A DNA stretch of 38,723 nt from Candidatus Electryonea clarkiae (GTDB taxonomy: Bacteria > Electryoneota > Electryoneia > Electryoneales > Electryoneaceae). This document shows positions 34,042 to 38,723 of this stretch, piece by piece. A program made the translations under genes and the position numbers. The stretch is from NCBI GenBank assembly GCA_030765455.1, contig JAVCCM010000058.1, forward strand, positions 1-38,723. The letters run 5' to 3'. Below the pieces are notes generated by a model. That model saw only the letters and a list, made by a program, of their open reading frames with translations. It was not told the DNA's origin and searched no databases. Positions within the stretch are counted from its first letter, which is position 1. The number at the start of each line of letters is the position of its first letter.

Positions 34042-37000
34042 ATGAAAACCTTGAGATTTTTTGCCGTACTTAGCTGCTTTTTGCTTATAGCAGGCACTAC
34101 TCTCGCCAGAAATTTCACTGCGGGCAAAGATTTACCGATGCAAATCACCGAAAGGATTATTACATCCAACGGAATGAGCCTATCTCTCGAGATAGTTGAT
34201 CCTGAGTGGAAACAAGCCGGTTTAAGTGAAGACAACATAGTAGTGGCACAGCTTGGTCCTTTATCCGGTCATCTGGAGTCCGAGGGATTTCCTGTAGTGC
34301 CGGTCACCAGCAGGATGTTTCGTATCCCACCTCGAAGCGGAGTAACAGTTGATGTGATCAAAGCTGAATATGAAACCTATACAGATATTGAATACGCTGC
34401 ATATTTCGGTGGCGATGAGATAGATGATTACCGTCCAAGCCGAAAAATTGAAGATACATGGTATCCCGGCACATTGGCGGAGGTCACTGATCCAATTATT
34501 TACCATGATTTCCGTGTATGTAACCTGGCTGCCTATCCTGTCCAGGTAAATACTGCCCGGCGTGAGGTACGTGTCTATTCCAAAATTGATGTTGATATTC
34601 GTTATGAAGGTGTTGATAATCGTTGTGCCCTTGACCAGATGCCCACCGCCATCAGCTCAACCTTCCTTCCCTGGTACCGTGAATTTCTTGACTGGGATGA
34701 AAACGAGCTGGATGAATACACTCTCTACCGTGGTGGAGTACAGGTTGTTTTGCAAAATGAAGAAGAACTTTGGGAAGCTCTTCAGCCCTGGATCGAATGG
34801 AAATTGCAGAAAGGATGGGAGCTTGAGTTTCTCGCTGATGATGACTGTACTTGGAATTATTCCGGCATCAGGAACGAGTTACGGGATCGATATGAAGACA
34901 ATAAGTTCGATTATATAATTATAATCGGTGATGTAAATGGTCTATTTCCCACCCCTACCGGTGATCCCGGATATTCAGATAATTACTACACATTGATGGA
35001 TGATGATGACTTATACCAGGACGTTGTAATCGGACGTATCAGCGTGCAGGATCTTGAAGATGTCAGGAATTATGGGAACAAGGTGATCCTGTACGAGCGA
35101 GATCCTTACATGGAAGAAACCGACTGGTATCTGAGAGGTGCAGGATTATCTGTTTGGGATTATGCAGGAACTTCTACCATCCAGGTGGTTCAATACGGTA
35201 AACGCGAGATGCTCAGGATTGGATATGAAGAGGTAAATATCCATGTATCCCGCTTTAGAGATGCGAACAGCACAATTATGAGGATGAATGAAGGTATCAG
35301 TCATTATATATTCCGTGCTGGAATCGGTTCAGGGATTCAGGCAAACAGCATCAGGGCATTGACTAATGACCGCATGCTTTTCCCTGCTCCTGAATATACC
35401 TGCGGGACAGGTACGATGTCTCAAACTGAATGTATATGCGAAGCCTGGATGCGGGCTGGGACATTCAACAATCCACGTGGTGCTATTGGCGGTCTTGGGC
35501 TTGCCACAAATTCTTCACATTGTTCTTTTAACAATATGCTTGCGGTTGGAAGCGCGTATGCCGCCCTCAATCTCCGCCATCCGGCGCTTGGAATGATGAT
35601 GTGGGGTGCACGTGCGTCCCTCTGGGATGCGTTCCATCCGGATTGGGTTCAGGGTGGTTATACTTATGAACGTTCCGCCAAAGAGGCAAACCTGTTTGGT
35701 GATCCTACTTGTTGGATCTGGACTGCAATTCCACAGGAGCTTGTGGTTGATGCTGAAGAGACCGTTCCTGTCGGCAGAAACAGCTATTCCGTTTCAGTAG
35801 TGGATACAAACGACAATCCAGTTGTTGACGCATGGGTAACTCTCTACAAAGTAGATGATAATGAAGAGATAATCGTCCGGGGAACGACAGGTGAAGATGG
35901 CACTGTAATATTGAATGCTCCCTTCCGGTACAGTGGCGATGCAATGCTGACCGTAACCGCACAAAACTTTATTCCTAACCGGATAGAAGTGGAACTGGTC
36001 GAACCTAATGCACGGATAGGATACACAGAAATCACTTTTCAGGATAACGGAAACAACGGCACAGAAGGCAATAACAACGGCATTCCGGAAGCAGGTGAAA
36101 CTGTTGGTCTGGTGATTAATGCCAGGAATTTCGGAAATGCCAACCAGGCAAACATCACAGTCACCGCAGAAACAGAAGATGATTGGGTAGTATCTTTGAC
36201 AGGTGAAGTAACCATTGACGCAATTAACGCAGGACAGGATCAGGAAGGCGAGGGATTGATCCTGGTCGAGATCGATCCTGAAGCCCAGCATGACTGGTTA
36301 ATTCATCTCGACCTTGAGTTTGAGAGTGACGCCGGGACGTACGATGATGAATTTGCCATAAAAGTGAATGCCCCCCATTTCTTCTTCGTTCAGGTTGAAG
36401 GCGCCGGTGATATTGAGCCGGGCGACACTGAAGATATCACTATCAGTATTATCAATCTCGGAGGCAGTGATGCAAGCGCATCTGAGGGATACCTGACTTT
36501 CCTGCATCCGTTTGGTGGAGTTGCAGATCCTACCGGTGAATTTGATCCAGTGGATGTGGGCGAAGAAGCTGATGCTGAATTCACTATCACGGCACATCCG
36601 GAATCATTCCCCGGATTTTCCGTGCCTGCAAAACTGGTGATCACAACTGAAGATGGATGTATTGATACTGTCTGGTTTTCAATCACACTGGGTACTCGCT
36701 CTTCTTCTGATCCAACCGGTCCGGATAATTATGGCTACTATGCTTTTGATCATACCGATACCGATTATGAACTTTACCCTGAGTACGACTGGATTGAGAT
36801 AAATCCTGAAGTAGAGGATAATGATTTTGAGGGTGAAGCCACAGAAATTGATGACCGGGGTGATGATCAGGATACCTGCGCGGTTTTTGCCCTTCCATTT
36901 GAAGTACAACACTATGGAGAAGTTTTCGATTCAATTACAATCAGCAGCAACGGTTTTGCTGCTTTCGGCAGTTGGCATGACATGGATTACGCCTTGCGGA

Positions 37001-38723
37001 ATGGACCTTTCCCCGGTCCTTATGGTGCGCCTAATATGATTGCACCGTATTGGGACGAACGGGCACAGGGGGAAATTTTCCACTATTACGATGAGGAAAA
37101 CAATAGATATATAATCGAATGGTTCGAGACAAAAGGCAGAACAGGTTCCAGTACTTACGGACACGACTGCACTTTTGAAGTTATAATCTATGATCAGTCC
37201 GGCCACCATAGCACCAGGACCGGCGATGCAGAAATTCTTTTCCAGTATGATGAAATGGATCGCCACTTAGGCTATGGTCGTTGTATGCCCTGGTGGACAA
37301 CGGGAATCTCTGACGGTACCTACAATGATGGATTGATGTATTACTATTACAACAGGCCCTGGCCCGGAGCGAGATTTACCAACGATTGCGATGAGGGTCT
37401 GGCTATCTTGTTCACAACCAACGTTATGTTCATTATCGGTTCTCTCGAAGGAACAGTAACCGATGCTGCTACCGGTGAACCAATGGAAAATGTAGAAGTC
37501 AGCACTGGGAATAATATGTACTTATCTGAAACCGACTCAGCAGGACATTACTTTCTTGAGGAAGTTGGAATAGGCGAGTATGAACTTGAATTTATTTATG
37601 ATTGTTTTATTGACACTGTAATATCTCATATTACTGTTTTCGAGGACGATACAACTTTCGTAAACATCGCTCTGACACATTCGGAACTTGATCTGAATTC
37701 TTATGAGATCGATGTGGAACTTGAACCTGGTACTGAAGAAATTGTCGAGATTACAATTAGTAACGATGGTAATGGTGTACTCGAATATGAGGCAGAAATT
37801 TATCTCGTTGACCCTCGAGTCCGTCCCGATCAAACCGATACTCCCTGGAATAATCTTTACGCCTTTGACCTCAGCCCTGACGAATCCCGTTACTTTGGGC
37901 TAACATTTGTTAACCGTGAATTCTATGTAAGTGGCGCTGACAATCTCGATCCGGTTGGTCCGAACAAAATATATAAATATGATGATCAGGGCAGGGACCT
38001 TTTAACCACTTATAACCAGCCGGTTCCCGAAGATCGGAGAAGTGCTTCGGGAATGCGTGGATTGACATGGGACGGGGACTATCTGTATGGAGTAGATAAT
38101 GAACGGTTATATCAAATGGAAATCCTGCCTGATACCCTTAACGCGGTTGAGTCATGGGAGGTTCCACTTGAGCAGGCTCATTATCTTGAATGGGATCCGG
38201 TAAACGACCTGTTCTGGATGGGTGATTATAATAGTGATATATATGGAGTTGACCGTAACGGAGATATCGCGGCACAATTTGAGAGGGAATTCATTCCCCG
38301 CGGAGCTACGTGGAATCCTTATGATGAATTAGGTCGAAATCTATATCTATTCTCACAATTTTCATCTCGCAGCAATATTCATGTAGTAAGGATGAATCCT
38401 GAAACAGGTGATTGCGACACAGTTCATACCATTCCATATCCGGCGGGTAGATGGGCATTATCCGGTATTGATTTTTCTCAATCCTGGAATCCGCTTGTGC
38501 ATGTATTTTCAGCCTTAATAAATCAAACCGAAGAGAGCTATGTGCAGGTTTGGTATTTCAATGATAACGAAACATTTTTCTCGATAAATAACCCGAACGG
38601 AACATTAGCAGGAGGCGGAGAAAGTATTATTGAATTCATGTCCAACTCTACCGGACTTCCATTTGGGTCATACTCATTCTTCGTCGGATTTGACAATAAC
38701 GCCTGTGAGGATGAGAATAATTA
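34042..38723 (+). CDS. C25 (gingipain)-like giant secreted protein, array copy 5, catalytic His missing (cut by window end)
   Basis: The frame is open from ATG 34042 (GGAGG four bases upstream) to the window end, 1,560 codons; by comparison with copy 4 about 110 residues, including the sorting domain, lie outside. The signal peptide MKTLRFFAVLSC... ends near TLA; the mature part starts RNFT. The prodomain, C25-fold domain, Ig/CARDB-like, nidogen-like (DNYGYYAFDHTDTDYE at about 894), regulatory-like (about 1134) and propeller-like regions follow in array order. The histidine position is Arg425 (IFRAG); Cys454 is kept (YTCGTG), and two further Cys follow at short distance (TECICEAW). Like copy 1 it keeps only the nucleophile position, so activity is unlikely without a substitute base. 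It is separated from copy 4 by 226 bases instead of the usual 91-94. Confidence 0.87.
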   Translation, partial: MKTLRFFAVLSCFLLIAGTTLARNFTAGKDLPMQITERIITSNGMSLSLEIVDPEWKQAGLSEDNIVVAQLGPLSGHLESEGFPVVPVTSRMFRIPPRSGVTVDVIKAEYETYTDIEYAAYFGGDEIDDYRPSRKIEDTWYPGTLAEVTDPIIYHDFRVCNLAAYPVQVNTARREVRVYSKIDVDIRYEGVDNRCALDQMPTAISSTFLPWYREFLDWDENELDEYTLYRGGVQVVLQNEEELWEALQPWIEWKLQKGWELEFLADDDCTWNYSGIRNELRDRYEDNKFDYIIIIGDVNGLFPTPTGDPGYSDNYYTLMDDDDLYQDVVIGRISVQDLEDVRNYGNKVILYERDPYMEETDWYLRGAGLSVWDYAGTSTIQVVQYGKREMLRIGYEEVNIHVSRFRDANSTIMRMNEGISHYIFRAGIGSGIQANSIRALTNDRMLFPAPEYTCGTGTMSQTECICEAWMRAGTFNNPRGAIGGLGLATNSSHCSFNNMLAVGSAYAALNLRHPALGMMMWGARASLWDAFHPDWVQGGYTYERSAKEANLFGDPTCWIWTAIPQELVVDAEETVPVGRNSYSVSVVDTNDNPVVDAWVTLYKVDDNEEIIVRGTTGEDGTVILNAPFRYSGDAMLTVTAQNFIPNRIEVELVEPNARIGYTEITFQDNGNNGTEGNNNGIPEAGETVGLVINARNFGNANQANITVTAETEDDWVVSLTGEVTIDAINAGQDQEGEGLILVEIDPEAQHDWLIHLDLEFESDAGTYDDEFAIKVNAPHFFFVQVEGAGDIEPGDTEDITISIINLGGSDASASEGYLTFLHPFGGVADPTGEFDPVDVGEEADAEFTITAHPESFPGFSVPAKLVITTEDGCIDTVWFSITLGTRSSSDPTGPDNYGYYAFDHTDTDYELYPEYDWIEINPEVEDNDFEGEATEIDDRGDDQDTCAVFALPFEVQHYGEVFDSITISSNGFAAFGSWHDMDYALRNGPFPGPYGAPNMIAPYWDERAQGEIFHYYDEENNRYIIEWFETKGRTGSSTYGHDCTFEVIIYDQSGHHSTRTGDAEILFQYDEMDRHLGYGRCMPWWTTGISDGTYNDGLMYYYYNRPWPGARFTNDCDEGLAILFTTNVMFIIGSLEGTVTDAATGEPMENVEVSTGNNMYLSETDSAGHYFLEEVGIGEYELEFIYDCFIDTVISHITVFEDDTTFVNIALTHSELDLNSYEIDVELEPGTEEIVEITISNDGNGVLEYEAEIYLVDPRVRPDQTDTPWNNLYAFDLSPDESRYFGLTFVNREFYVSGADNLDPVGPNKIYKYDDQGRDLLTTYNQPVPEDRRSASGMRGLTWDGDYLYGVDNERLYQMEILPDTLNAVESWEVPLEQAHYLEWDPVNDLFWMGDYNSDIYGVDRNGDIAAQFEREFIPRGATWNPYDELGRNLYLFSQFSSRSNIHVVRMNPETGDCDTVHTIPYPAGRWALSGIDFSQSWNPLVHVFSALINQTEESYVQVWYFNDNETFFSINNPNGTLAGGGESIIEFMSNSTGLPFGSYSFFVGFDNNACEDENN

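Noticed and set aside
35794..36291. Open frame of 165 codons on the minus strand
   Set aside because: It is an antisense shadow inside array copy 5. The sense strand has continuous homology to the other four copies.

Overview
The window looks like a chromosomal segment of an uncultured bacterium of the FCB superphylum (Bacteroidota/Ignavibacteria/Marinimicrobia/KSB1-like lineages). The evidence is that most of the large secreted proteins end in a type A C-terminal sorting domain of the type IX secretion system (T9SS). The signature is a YPNPFN-type motif, then V-YN-LGQ, then SG-YF, with a final LLK/LVR. The exact phylum cannot be fixed from this sequence alone. Codon use and AT content look uniform except for the first ~120 bases.

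Left part (1-3629): on the minus strand lie a truncated alpha-2-macroglobulin-like lipoprotein, a tRNA-Leu(UAG) and a FabL-type enoyl-ACP reductase. On the plus strand is a small two-CBS-domain protein. An 80-bp double-hairpin element sits between the tRNA and fabL.

Middle part (3630-13043, all plus strand): a CotH/lamin-tail secreted protein whose frame is broken by one amber codon at 6073-6075. Then comes a seven-bladed VCBS-like propeller protein, followed by two adjacent parallel beta-helix proteins that are duplicates of each other. All carry sorting domains; that of the CotH gene lies beyond the amber codon.

Right part (13336-end, all plus strand): five consecutive giant paralogues of about 1,670-1,690 residues (the fifth runs off the window). 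They share one architecture: signal peptide, C25 (gingipain) propeptide-like region, C25 peptidase-fold domain, Ig/CARDB-like domains, a nidogen-like beta domain, a carboxypeptidase-regulatory-like domain, a propeller-like region, and the sorting domain. At the aligned catalytic positions all five lack the histidine (Arg, Arg, Ser, Ser, Arg), and three also lack the cysteine (Cys, Glu, His, Glu, Cys). The two positions are exactly 29 residues apart in every copy. The array therefore looks like an expansion of surface-displayed pseudoproteases. Similarity among copies is mosaic, suggesting recombination or gene conversion.

Non-coding structure: intergenic regions carry a dispersed repeat family (an ACAGGAT/AAGGAT-rich half plus a CTTTGCG-repeat half). 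One version sits just 5' of the ribosome-binding site of three array genes. The 80-bp double-hairpin element occurs twice, inverted, about 31.7 kb apart; the second copy separates array genes 4 and 5. No T9SS machinery, transposase or CRISPR array is visible.
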